From Membranipora membranacea (Eukaryota > Bryozoa > Gymnolaemata > Cheilostomatida > Membraniporidae), in contig OU612075.1 in the NCBI GenBank assembly GCA_914767715.1, positions 21,950,001 to 22,014,000 on the forward strand: a stretch of DNA of 64,000 nt. The letters run 5' to 3'. The position numbers were made by a program, and so were the translations under genes. The notes under the pieces were generated by a model, which did not search any database, was not told the DNA's origin, and saw nothing but the letters and a program-made list of their open reading frames with translations. Positions 51,401 through 60,547 of the stretch are shown piece by piece. Positions within the stretch are counted from its first letter, which is position 1. Every line of letters begins with the position of its first letter.

Positions 51401-54400
51401 ATTTTTATATGAAACACCTGGAGTGAATACTCCCAGGTATAACAAAGATTCTGTGTGAGACAATGTAGGTCTTTACTGCCAAGGATTACGTTCCATTTTT
51501 AGTCAAATTATGTCAGTCACACCCATGGTAAGATTAGAAGTCAGGGTAACTGGGCAGGCCAACTCTGGGAAGCCTAGCAATCTAACATCCGGTAGAAGTG
51601 AGCTGGCGATGGGGACAAACTCTGGGTTTGTCTGAAGACCTCACACTAAGAACTTGGGCAATGTGACACTCAACAAATTTTTTGGAGCGGCAAACTCAAC
51701 CGACCAAAGACACAAATCACCTGACATTCCGCTGATATTGTACTACAGCCTTGCCAGTAATAACCACACAGGGAGATCAAAGGTGATCTCACTCAAATAG
51801 ATTTTATCACACTACATTTTTAATTGTTGTGATATTATTATATAGTATTTGCCTCATACCTGGAGGTCTGTCCGCTGTCTGTAGCCGTGACAGTAAACTC
51901 TAATCTCTCTCCGAGTCTGATCTTATTGCTCAGCGTGACGGCTCCAGTAGTTCTGTTAATGTCTAACCTATCAGCCACACCAGGTGAAATAGTATAAGTC
52001 AGTCGAGCGTTCGCTCCGGCATCATCATCCGAGGCCTGTGTGGATATAATGTGATAGTTAGCACAGAAACGGGGGAGACAAACACTAAACATGCATACTT
52101 TGACAAAACCATAAACATATAAATACTAGTAAATACTAGTATTTATATGTTTATGGACAAAACATACAAAAGTGTTGTGAGTGTGGCTATGCTGAGAACC
52201 ATTTATCCTATTCAGTAAGTGGTCAAAACCGACAAAAAAGGGTCACCCACATATTAAATTTTGCCTGGGAACATTTCAAAATAGCATAAAGCAAAAGCAA
52301 AAAGAAAATGGACCCCCTAGACTCTTCTTACATGGACTATAAATATGACATGTAGTGTATGTGACATAATGATTTCCACTTGAGTGTTTAGCAGACAGAT
52401 TAAATAGTCTATGATGAGAGATACAATCTAATATACTAATAATAAACACATATCACCTCCTATTATACTTATAAGTAATAAGTACCATTACTATTAATAA
52501 TGATAATACCTCAATAATACTCAAATAGAGATGTGTCTCATCAAGATCACAGACTAGAATGGTATTCGGAGAAAGCACTGATAGTCAAGATAAGATAAAA
52601 TATCATACTAACACATTAGACAAAATAAACTTAAAACATTTCTGTTCAATGGACAAAAAAACATTCATCTATACATACTAAGCATTCTTTTCCCACAGGA
52701 TGATTGAGGTGTGCTCACCCAGTATGCATTAAACATAAAAGCAAAACTAATCATTTTCAATATCTAAATATTCCCTTCAAGGCATTAACTTTGATCTATG
52801 TAGATAATTTTGGCCTCTTTGAGACATATGAACTATACAACATACTGGTGAAGATTGCACACAATATGTCTACATATTATGTTTTGCGCACTAGGAATTT
52901 AGATTGGAGATGATGAATAATAATTAGATGAGTTCTGGGATTGGGATGTCATTGTGTCGTCGTTGTGTCGTCGCTGGATTACCTCATGTATGAATCCTGT
53001 ATATCCTCAATATGGAGTGATCCATTATTATCATTATTATATGTTATAAGCCTTAATTTACTTCAGTGGATCTGCCTTCAAGCATTATATGAGTACACGC
53101 CATCGGTAAAGATTTGGTAAGAAGCCACTAATTCGTTTATCTGCTCAGGCGAAAACTATAAACGACGGATGATTTCATATGTTAATAATTCCCACTATGC
53201 GTAAACAATAATAGGTTCTATGTGAAACAAGCCAATTGTTCGTTCACTCACCTGAGCTACAAAGACTACACTATCTAGGGGAGAATCCTCAGGGGTGTAG
53301 ATGTTATACACCTCTTGATCAAATCTAGGGGAGTTATCATTTACATCCATCACTGTAATGTTCACAGATGTAAACGCCATCTTGGATATTCCCTGCAATG
53401 GAGAATTAAAATAAAAATGTCATTCAGTTCAAACCAATCAGCGCGTTACCATAGCAGGTGTACTATGAGAGCGGGTGTGAGGCTGGGAAATCTACCTCGT
53501 ACATCCAGAATATCGTCCCACTTATACATTCCATGCATCTCATCTAGTGATGCCCTGCTTTTTTAACTTCCCTGTGAGTAGGAGGAGGAGTATAGCCACT
53601 ATATAAGGATTATCATCGCAACTCAGAAGTTGATATGGTGTGGGAGAGACAGGTAAAAGTTCCTAATTAGTAACGAGGAAACGTGAAATCATCAATAACT
53701 TATAGTGCACCTGCTCTGGGATTCACCGGCTCAAACATGACTTTCAAACATAAAACTTCAGGCATAAAACTTTACTGAATTACATATTTGGCCCCATTAC
53801 TTGCTCACATTGAAGCTCAGTACCAAAAGTTGTTCATTATGGATAGAATCGGAAGCCTAATGATTTTATGTATAAGTAAATTGGTGGTGGTCGTGGTAAC
53901 AAAGACTACGGATATCGACAGTCTACTGTTCATACCTGAGCTGTAAGTATGAGATGATACTGAGAGGCCGATTCTCTATCTAATCTCTTAGTAGTAGTTA
54001 TAGTACCAGAGTTCTGATTTACTGTGAAGACCTGCTGTGTATCTCCACCGGCTATAAAGTATGTCAGGACTGTCTGTGCGCTCGCTGTCACCTATTAATA
54101 TACAAAGCAAAATATATACAATAAGACCCATATAATAATACATAATATACATACACAAAATACAGATGTACAACAGAGAAAACTACAAAGCAGTATTGTA
54201 TTTTTTCCAAGACATCTACATGAATATATATATGATCGGTTCTTACAATAAAAAGCTTCAAAAATGTAGTTCTGCTGCATTAGTGGACCCGTTATCATGT
54301 CTTGGGATCACAACAGAGAATAATACTTGAGCACATCAAGACGTCATCAGTTTCACACCATATTGTTTGTTCTGAAAGCTAAGGGGAAACCAGAGTCAGG

Positions 54401-57400
54401 GAATCACATATTATTGCATGCCACTTTGGTATTGACAGTAATAATATTATCTAGTCAGATGTGACTATATGGCATACCTAACTCTGGAGTCATTTACCTA
54501 ATTCATTCACAACAATGAATGGATATAGAATCGATATTACTGATTATTTATTATTTGTGGCACAGACATAGAGAGAGAGGAGTTTGTTTATATTGGATTG
54601 TTTTAAGTGCCAGGATGTCTATAAGATAGTGACTCATTATATCTAACTTAGATAAGTTATCCTATATGAGGGACGTATAGATAGGGGAGGGTATATGTAC
54701 GTCACCTAATATTGCCAAACTTGGCTGTACTTATACATTATTCATTTAGAAATCTTCTTTATGTAAAGAAACTGCTATTCCACAAATTTGGCACACTTTT
54801 TTCGTCAGATGAAGGTTGGAAATTGTTAATAGTCCCAAAAAAATCATAATTCCAGCCGTCTATCACCTTCTGTAGATCCGGGGAGGACCTATAACTGTAA
54901 TAATTCACACATTAAACCTCAACACTGGTAGTAGATAAATCAAATTTCAATTAAAAATTTAACTACCAGGTTTTTGATCCATTATTGATGTGCTTGTTTG
55001 CCTCCTTAGGTAACTCTACGAAGCTTTTCACACAATTTTGTTTAACTAAGGGTTTGGTTACAGCAAACATTTATATGAAACAAAATTGAGTCGGTGTCTT
55101 AATAAAACAAGAGCAACACAGCCCAAGCTATATATATACCCTACAGTAACAGCCCAAGCTATGTACACCCTGAATGTAGCGCAGCCCAAGCTATGAGCAC
55201 CTTACGCTCATTCTTGTGTCTACTCAATAAAGCTCTGTTTTTGAATGTTTAGACACTTCAATACAGGGTATTATTTCACCAATAAATAAATGCCACCGCA
55301 ATAAATATTGTGCTCATATTGCCAGTTGGTATTTATGAAAGACTCAAGAGGCCATGAAACCATTCTTAGAGCTGCGAGTATTGAATGGGGGATTCTAAAT
55401 ACGGCACCAACACAACACAGGCTGACAGGAACTGAACATTGCCCGAGGCGTAACAACTGAAAGGAGTTATATAAACTTTGCACAAATAACACATATTCTA
55501 GGTATTAAACCTGTAATATATGACATAACGTACCTATAGCCGGGAATTTGTCAAGCAGTATACAATAACAACAAAATTAATAGATTAGGATTGAGTTAGG
55601 ATTGAGGGTTTAGTGAGTACTTAGAGGGGAGAGTTGACTCCGCTCTGCAGGTTTGACACAAACTCATTCAGCAGTAACTGAGCGTTAGGTTGTCACATAA
55701 TACAGCGCTGTGTGTATCTAATATGCCTGACGATATTGTTCTTGTCTTTGTGACCGGATTGCCTCGAGGCCAGGCGTAAATACCTCTACCCATTACCCAC
55801 CCTTCTGTGTGATAGGATCACTTGTGTGATATCGCGCTGTGTTATTATCTAGCCAGTCAGATTTACTGCTCTAGTGACATAAAAAACTACCTGCTAAGGT
55901 TTACCACGGTTTGTGTTTGTCATAGTTTTTTGTATTAGGTGGTATTTTGACAGGCCCAATGTTGACATCTTCAATAGTCCATTAGATAAACACTGACTTC
56001 TCAAGGCAGATTATAATGTTGTTTTCATTACACAGCTGTGTGTTTGATGTTAGTATTGCAACAATTTGATATTAGATATGATGCCAGTGGCATCTCACCA
56101 CACAAACGAATCTATGTCTCCGTATCTGACCTGCCTGCCAGTAAGCGCTGCCAAACCCTACCCAGCCACACGCAGCAAGGTCGAGATACTACTGCCAAGT
56201 ATACACATATAAGATAATCAGTTACATTACGACACGGCCAGCATCGTTATTATAACATCAGCACTTTTATATTGCGATAGTGTCAGCAATTCCGGAATAG
56301 CAAACAATGGTCTCTGTCGGTAGTAGTAAGGCCCAGCCTCTGGTTACAGTAACTGAATACAAGTAAATTATATGCATATATCGTCCAGGGAGTAGTCCGG
56401 GGAGTAACCAGCGGTTTTATTGACACCTACGTGGAGAATTAAACTCAGCGAGGCAAATTGTAATTAATTTCAATCCTATAAATGCTGTAAGGAGATCAAA
56501 TTCATGCAAATTAAAACCACAGGTTGTGCCTTGAGACAGTCTGAACTGAAGATTATCAGAGATTTGACTTTCTATGGTGATGTTATGTACTTCTAGAGAT
56601 GTTTTGATGGGTGGAGTGGGAACATAAATATGCGGTATCTGTGCTCCCTTAAGGTGATTGTCAAAGGATTCTACTCATTAGCTCATTGTCGTGCGGCTGT
56701 ATAAGATTGAGATGTCCCGAGAACTCTTTGTAGTGGTCACAGGAAAGTTGGTACAATACAACATAAATCTTATATACATTGTTGACTTCGCTTCAAAGAC
56801 TAGTTGGTGCTTTCAGAGAAGCTATATCAGTTGAAAGAACAAATACAATAACTTTCACCAGAGTTTGGTATGCTGTAGAGAATACGGACCGGCTCCGGGG
56901 TATGCAGATGAAAGACTATAAAGCCCTCAGCGCTTGCCAAAAATGTCAACTAATGCTGCAAAAAATGGGCACGCCTAACATCGCCTAACATCCACTCCTG
57001 TATAGGTGAGATGAATGATGTTTGATTTTGGCAGGAGACGGGATATTTCACCTTGTGCGTTTGATATTTGCAGGATGCTCAATACTTAGTTGAGGTGAAT
57101 ATGTAGGCTATATGTGATCTAATGCAACCTATTTTATATTTCCATTCGCAAAATCGGTGCGCTTATACCACTTGGCACATCTTGAAAAGCTTTGTGGTTT
57201 TGATAGGACGATTGGGGAGGGGGGTTGAGGATTTGTAGGAACACGATGAAGTTACGTACCGTGCCGATGGATTGTCCGATAGCGGGAGATGTCCCTTCTG
57301 CATCCTCAGTCACAGTAAAAGTATAACTATCCTGAGCGAAGACTGGGTCCACCTCAGCTGGGTTCTCTACTCGTATCTCTACTATAGCCTTAGGTGCAGC

Positions 57401-60400
57401 GCTACGTCCCGGTAAATCTGTTGCGTCAATCTAAAACATACACCAACATTAAATGAAACAGATACAGATATGTGAGCTGCCATTGTTGGCCTGTTCTGCT
57501 GTATGCACAATTTATTGCTAACCGATATAAAAATGATGGGCTGGCTTAATTTGAAGGTCTTTGATTCATGGGAAAAAGTGACAAAACTCAATTTAAATCT
57601 GGTTATTTGAGATTTTGAGGGATTAGTGGGGTCTTCATCTAATCAGAACAGCATTGACTGTAAAAAACTAATGAATGTTAACCAAATATCCTAATCGCCC
57701 ACTGCTCAGGTTTTGCCTGGATATTGAAAATGTCAATTAAACATTGAAGAACTCCTAATTACTTTATCAGATGCCTAAGGGACAGAAATAGCCGAATGTT
57801 TTTGAAAATGTTCAATTGAAAAAAAATGACAGACAGTAACCACAGGAATGAGTGAATTTCGGTCAGCTTGTAATTGTAAGAAAAGTTTGGCTGTTCTGAG
57901 TAGTCATCAATCTTAGACTTGAGAAAGTTATGAATAATAAACCAGGACAAACCTGGACAGAGTAAGATCTGACAGACGCAGGCAGAGATCCTGAGACACT
58001 AATCTCTCCTGTTTGCGGGTGGATTGAGAAGCGTCCCTGAGCTCCACTCTGCTGGGACAGTGAGTACCGGACTACACTGTTATCTCCTGAGTCAGCGTCC
58101 GAGGCCTGTACAGAGATGACTGGATAACCAACTCCAGCTGTCTCCGGCACCACGGCGTAGTATCTCAGAGGGTAAAACATCGGCCGATTATCATTCAAGT
58201 CTGTCACATCAAGCGTTACCTTCACCTGAAAAACATGACAGCAATAAAAACATGTGGAGGTTTTAGTGTTGATATCATAAAGTAAGAAACACAACAAATA
58301 ACATGTGTGTTTGTGTGTGGGTCCTCAGGGCATATAAATATTACGTATTTAGAACGTGTGAGTGAAAACCAGTCTAATCTACCGTTACCCAATATCTGAC
58401 ACGCAAGAAATGTCAGTTTCCCCAACCATAACAAGCCTGGGTAGTTTATTATCTGAGTCAATCTCCTATACACCAGTTTCCTAACCTTACATCTCTTAGT
58501 CTCCCCACGGCTGGATTAATTCATAACTCATCCATGTGGATGCCTAGCAACCCCAGACCAGTGAAATAGATCAGAGAAATTTGTGTTTTTGGTAGTAATT
58601 CTTAATCTTCTCACAAGATATATTAATAGCCCTGTCTGGTTTAGTAAACCTGAGATGGACTCAGAGAGTAATATTTTAGAGTCATAATTCAGAGATAATT
58701 ATTCATGGTATGTTGACATTCCTATACAGGATACATCTGAAGACAGAGTTCTTCAGGACTACTCAGTACAATATAATAACATAACTATGATTATGAGAAT
58801 AATCTAGTAGGTATAAATAACTGGTTGATGACATTTCTACGACTCTCGTCCAAAATTTGAAATCAGGTTATGGTCTGGTATAATTTTCCTCATGATTGTA
58901 CATTTTAAAACGGTTGATAGCAAACCCACGTAACCATAAGTATACCCTGAGTATTTGTTGGACCCCAACATTCGCTTTAAAAGGGGGACTGTTTTTGACA
59001 CAGGGCAGGATGTAGTATGTTCAGAATGAATTAACACCCGAGCTGCTCTAACACACAGAGTATAATTAGTTATACTCATATTTCTGTGTGCTACACAGTA
59101 GCTACAGTTGAACAAGAGAATGTCACATATTGTATAGAAGGTGGACACCTGAACAACAACCTGACATCAATAAAATAATTAGAATACACTAACTGCCCCA
59201 GCCCTAATCACTGCTATTTATGATGATGACATGGTTGGGTTAGGTTACTGACTGAGGGTTATACTGAGAGAGTTACTCAGCCTTACTATACTAACTATAC
59301 TAAGTGTGCAGATAATCAGTGCCTGCAATCATGAGAGACTCCTGAAGCGACGAAGTCGTGTCAAAAGTCAATCTGGCACAAAGTCACTCAGAATCTTATA
59401 TATTATTAGCTGACTGTCTCTGTGTCTCAGTCTACCAAACTATATATTAGAGTACTAATAGGTAAAGTCCAGCAGGCTGACAGTATTATGATAACACAGT
59501 TACCAGATATCAGTGACACTGAGGGGACGACATCTTACCTCAGAGCTTAGTGAGATTATCTCTCCAAGGTCGTAAGCGATAACTCCGATCTCATAACTAC
59601 TCTCAGTCTCTCTGTCCAGTGACCTCATCACATTGAGTCGTCCGCTCTCCATGTCTATATAGAAGAGACCAGGGTATCGGGTAGTTGTCTCCTCTGACAG
59701 TTTATACCTGACGCTACCATTAGAACCCTTATCACTACAGCAGATAAAAGAACAAACAAACGTATCAGTTCAGTGATAGTCAGACACACAGACGGACACA
59801 CAGTGTCTACTGATATGATTATCAATCAGTGTTACATCAATTCATTAGACAGATAAAAGTGAAGGCTGGTAAATGTGTTATCTCACTAACTACACCAAAC
59901 ATGCCTCATCATAAAATAGGGAGCTAAAGTTATAACTATGTCTGCTTCGCCGTTTCAAGCGTAGCAGTATTCTGAGCGAATATGCCAGCCCTTATGTTGA
60001 TGATTTTATTACAACGCATATTATATGAAAAAACAACCCTCCTTTATCGAGATTTCATACAATTCTTACCCGTCACTCGCAGTTAGAGTGATGATAGTCA
60101 GATTGGTAGCGCCGTTCTCAACAACACTGGTTCTGTACTCCTGTGAGGTGAAGGTAGGAATCTCATCGTTCTCATCAATAATATCAACTAACAGCGTTGT
60201 TTCTGTCCTCATTACGTTACTCCCTGAAATTCAAATCCAAAGTCAAAATAAATTGGTACAGTTTAAAGTGTCAGACCACATTAAATAAATGTTTCATTTT
60301 ATGAATATGCATTTTCTCTAAAAAAAGACTGCTTGCTCAATCAGCTATCGTAGACGATGCGATTTTTGTGATGCATTGTGGGTGTTACCGTGATCTGAAG

Positions 60401-60547
60401 CGGAGACATTAAGAGATATCCTTGCTCTGTCCACGTTATCACTATCTACTGGTCTGTTTACTGTGACGAGTCCAGAGTCTGAGTCTATCTTAAAGAACTG
60501 ATCAGAGTTACCAGCTACTATAGCATAAGTCACTCGTCCATTCTCAT
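18874..60547 (-). CDS. FAT4: FAT4-type giant protocadherin (5' end outside window)
   Basis: About 60 exons joined by hand give 13,364 coding nt in frame: two bases finishing a codon, then 4,453 codons and a stop. Human FAT4 is about 4,980 residues, so roughly 500 are missing upstream. Order: about 29-30 cadherin repeats, EGF repeats, laminin G, a short Cys-rich EGF-like unit, laminin G, a second short Cys-rich unit, one membrane helix and a tail of roughly 500 residues. Orthology rests on that EGF-LamG-EGF-LamG order and on tail blocks shared with FAT4: ASIAPSDVDI, a PGSR-rich stretch, DSFTASE, FRWDHFLSWGPSF...FADIAELP and the C-terminal EEYV. In animals FAT4 binds Dachsous cadherins on neighbouring cells and feeds planar cell polarity and Hippo signalling. 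Parts are described in separate entries. The first visible exon starts within a cadherin repeat, and no further exon is seen up to 64000. Confidence 0.95.
20714..20788 (-). repeat. 15-nt coding minisatellite in the FAT4 tail
   Basis: Five tandem 15-nt units encode GHPGS repeats, directly followed by three RPGSR-like units. Human FAT4 has a shorter PGSR element here. In-frame units imply length variation without frameshift. Confidence 0.85.
22435..22590. repeat. Tandem duplication across a FAT4 splice acceptor
   Basis: A unit of about 63 bp, starting at the exon edge (TTCATACCTACAAACAGTAA...), is repeated twice in full and once in part. Each copy keeps the minus-strand acceptor TTTGTAG|GTATGAAG, so the exon ending at 22441 has decoy acceptors upstream. 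Confidence 0.8.
22889..23032 (-). CDS. FAT4: FAT4 transmembrane exon
   Basis: Encodes TVACLVEAPEEGMAPW, then about 24 hydrophobic residues (LLAVIIVLSSIFIIS...FITVCLV), then NYFRKRK. This is a single-pass helix with a basic stop-transfer anchor, so the EGF/laminin part is outside and the following exons are cytoplasmic. Both junctions are phase 1. Confidence 0.93.
24157..28131 (-). CDS. FAT4: FAT4 membrane-proximal region: EGF and laminin G domains
   Basis: Exons: 28131-27384, 27231-27110, 26941-26655, 26463-26268, 25992-25717, 25506-25289, 24773-24566, 24327-24157. The first, 748 nt, holds a post-cadherin domain of about 145 residues and then EGF modules (CNSSSCSGRGECLS..., CMSAPCQHNAKC..., DVDECASGDSVCFNGG). 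One is calcium-binding in type (DVDEC). The next exons finish this EGF and add another (CQNRNPCQNGATC...CSCGYGFYGDLCE). Laminin G 1 follows (SSYLELPPL...IGCVGDLQVD), then a short Cys-rich EGF-like unit (CAMCGGTAHCHLDW...), laminin G 2 (ISDGDWHDVELYV...GCMRDVMLN) and a last Cys-rich unit (CSGCPANVNVCGAGQTC). Laminin G 2 contains an arginine-rich insert with RQRR. The order matches FAT4 rather than FAT1-3, which have one laminin G domain. Confidence 0.9.
25203..25279. repeat. 12-nt minisatellite in FAT4 intron
   Basis: About six copies of TATGTTGATGTA with minor variants end only about 10 bp from the donor of the exon at 25289-25506. Confidence 0.8.
28288..43417 (-). CDS. FAT4: FAT4 cadherin repeats, C-terminal block
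   Basis: Exons: 43417-43211, 41569-41369, 41036-40758, 40524-40332, 40110-39917, 39551-39402, 39229-39025, 38849-38671, 38460-38251, 38100-37869, (37478-37467), 36990-36851, 36599-36447, 36213-36012, 35806-35570, 35175-35063, 34238-34040, 33808-32778, 32586-32446, 32129-31892, 31727-31429, 31247-31055, 30912-30681, 30356-30140, 29935-29689, 29503-29261, 29020-28776, 28627-28288. Most repeats end in DxNDNxPxF. Degenerate joints occur at about 41380 (no DxNDN), 33690 (SLPNSAIPVY) and 31430 (TSKNNYRPS). The last linker (DSNDQPSTP) leads out of the cadherin array. The 1,031-nt exon 32778-33808 is exceptional for this gene and encodes about three repeats without interruption. The exon bounded at 29503 was placed with help of its reading frame and may be off by one base. 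Confidence 0.9.
30446..30480. repeat. (GTT)n microsatellite in FAT4 intron
   Basis: About eleven to twelve uninterrupted GTT units, lying between the exons ending at 30356 and 30681. Confidence 0.9.
34687..34943. mobile_element. MITE with TTA target duplication (PIF/Harbinger-like?)
   Basis: A 257-bp element in a FAT4 intron. Its ends, TGGCCAAAACACACTT and the complement TGGTCTAAACACACTT, continue as imperfect inverted repeats over about 35 bp (AGAGGTTGCAA.CTCAG). TTA flanks both sides (34684-34686, 34944-34946). Internal CAGATCCTCAG and CTGATCCTCAG motifs recur. No coding capacity. The 3-bp TTA duplication is typical of PIF/Harbinger, but the superfamily is inference. Confidence 0.7.
37467..37478 (-). 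CDS. FAT4: Candidate 12-nt FAT4 microexon
   Basis: ACCACGCCTCAG is preceded on the minus strand by a strong pyrimidine tract ending TTATTTTCAG and followed by GTATAC. It enters and leaves in phase 1, adding DHAS between DADTG and LDSEIRY. Skipping it also keeps frame and gives the canonical DADTGLDSEIRY cadherin sequence, so it is probably an alternative cassette. It would sit next to the calcium-binding DAD motif. Confidence 0.45.
41570..43210. other. FAT4 intron, 1.6 kb
   Basis: No coding segment found; the intron contains the palindrome insertion at 43127-43170. A plus-strand frame at 42040-42351 has no recognisable motif or splice context. GTATTAGAGAT occurs as an inverted pair at about 42731 and 42811. 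Confidence 0.6.
43127..43170. mobile_element. Mini-palindrome inserted into one copy of a tandem duplication
   Basis: The core at 43134-43163 has arms CAAGGAGTTAGAG / CTCTAACTCCTTG. The flanks are GTAAGAC and GGGAGAC. The neighbouring duplicate at 43182-43211 has GTGAGAC (43200-43206) with nothing inserted, so the ancestral site is visible. It lies just downstream of the donor of the FAT4 exon 43211-43417. Confidence 0.75.
44326..60547 (-). CDS. FAT4: FAT4 cadherin repeats, N-terminal visible block
   Basis: Exons (high-low): 60547-60389, 60223-60070, 59734-59539, 58225-57953, 57430-57260, 54091-53936, 53392-53252, 52035-51860, 50905-50757, 48053-47935, 47624-47453, 47229-47066, 46782-46642, 46434-46248, 46127-45930, 45012-44768, 44502-44326. 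Linkers mark the repeat ends: DENDEIPTF, DLNDNRPMF, DVNDNSPRF, DVNDHSPVF, DDNDNTPQF, DVNDNSPTF, DANNRSPVF, DVNDNAPRF. One linker is degenerate (ENPAEVDPVF), losing the calcium-binding DxNDN and predicting a more flexible joint. LDRE and DADxG motifs recur. Introns are mostly placed near repeat boundaries or at the LDRE strand. The donor of the exon at 44768 is a weak CCA|GTCAGT, the only phase-0 choice that fits the next exon. Confidence 0.9.
45862..45962. repeat. Repeated exon-end/donor segments in FAT4 intron
   Basis: The segment CTTACCCTGAGTGATTGAGTAC and relatives (quoted in parts: TTACCCTGAGT, then ATTGAGTACTC) occurs at about 45863 and 45896 and again as the true exon end at 45926-45950 (TTACCCTGTGTGATTGAG). 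The two intronic copies carry donor-like sequence on the minus strand. Confidence 0.7.
48054..50756. other. FAT4 intron, 2.7 kb
   Basis: No exon recognised on either strand. The phase of the two flanking exons matches directly, so none is needed. Contains the small palindrome at 49617-49660. Confidence 0.6.
49617..49660. mobile_element. Small palindromic insertion with perfect 8-bp target duplication
   Basis: The core at 49625-49652 begins CATAGG, ends TCTATG, and contains the stem GCATAGAC / GTCTATGC. CCTCCAAC lies on both sides. It is in a 2.7-kb FAT4 intron. Confidence 0.65.
52102..52163. mobile_element. 46-bp palindrome with perfect 8-bp target duplication
   Basis: The core at 52110-52155 has 20-bp perfect arms (CATAAACATATAAATACTAG and its complement) around TAAATA. 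GACAAAAC lies on both sides. It is in the FAT4 intron between the exons at 51860-52035 and 53252-53392. Confidence 0.75.
54092..57259. other. FAT4 intron, 3.2 kb
   Basis: No coding exon needed by phase and none seen. Contains the tandem repeat at 55133-55205. Near 56388, CAGGGAGTAG and CGGGGAGTAA are adjacent partial copies of the mini-palindrome arm. Confidence 0.55.
55133..55205. repeat. Imperfect tandem repeat in FAT4 intron
   Basis: Three degenerate units carry CAGCCCAAGCTATG followed by ACACC or similar, in the 3.2-kb intron 54092-57259. Confidence 0.6.
58226..59538. other. FAT4 intron, 1.3 kb
   Basis: Nothing recognisable beyond the splice sites; the flanking exons join in phase 0. 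Confidence 0.55.

Noticed and set aside
56388-56416. Further mini-palindrome copy at CAGGGAGTAG...CGGGGAGTAA
   Set aside because: The two halves are direct, not inverted, and no flanking repeat is present; at best a degraded or partial copy.
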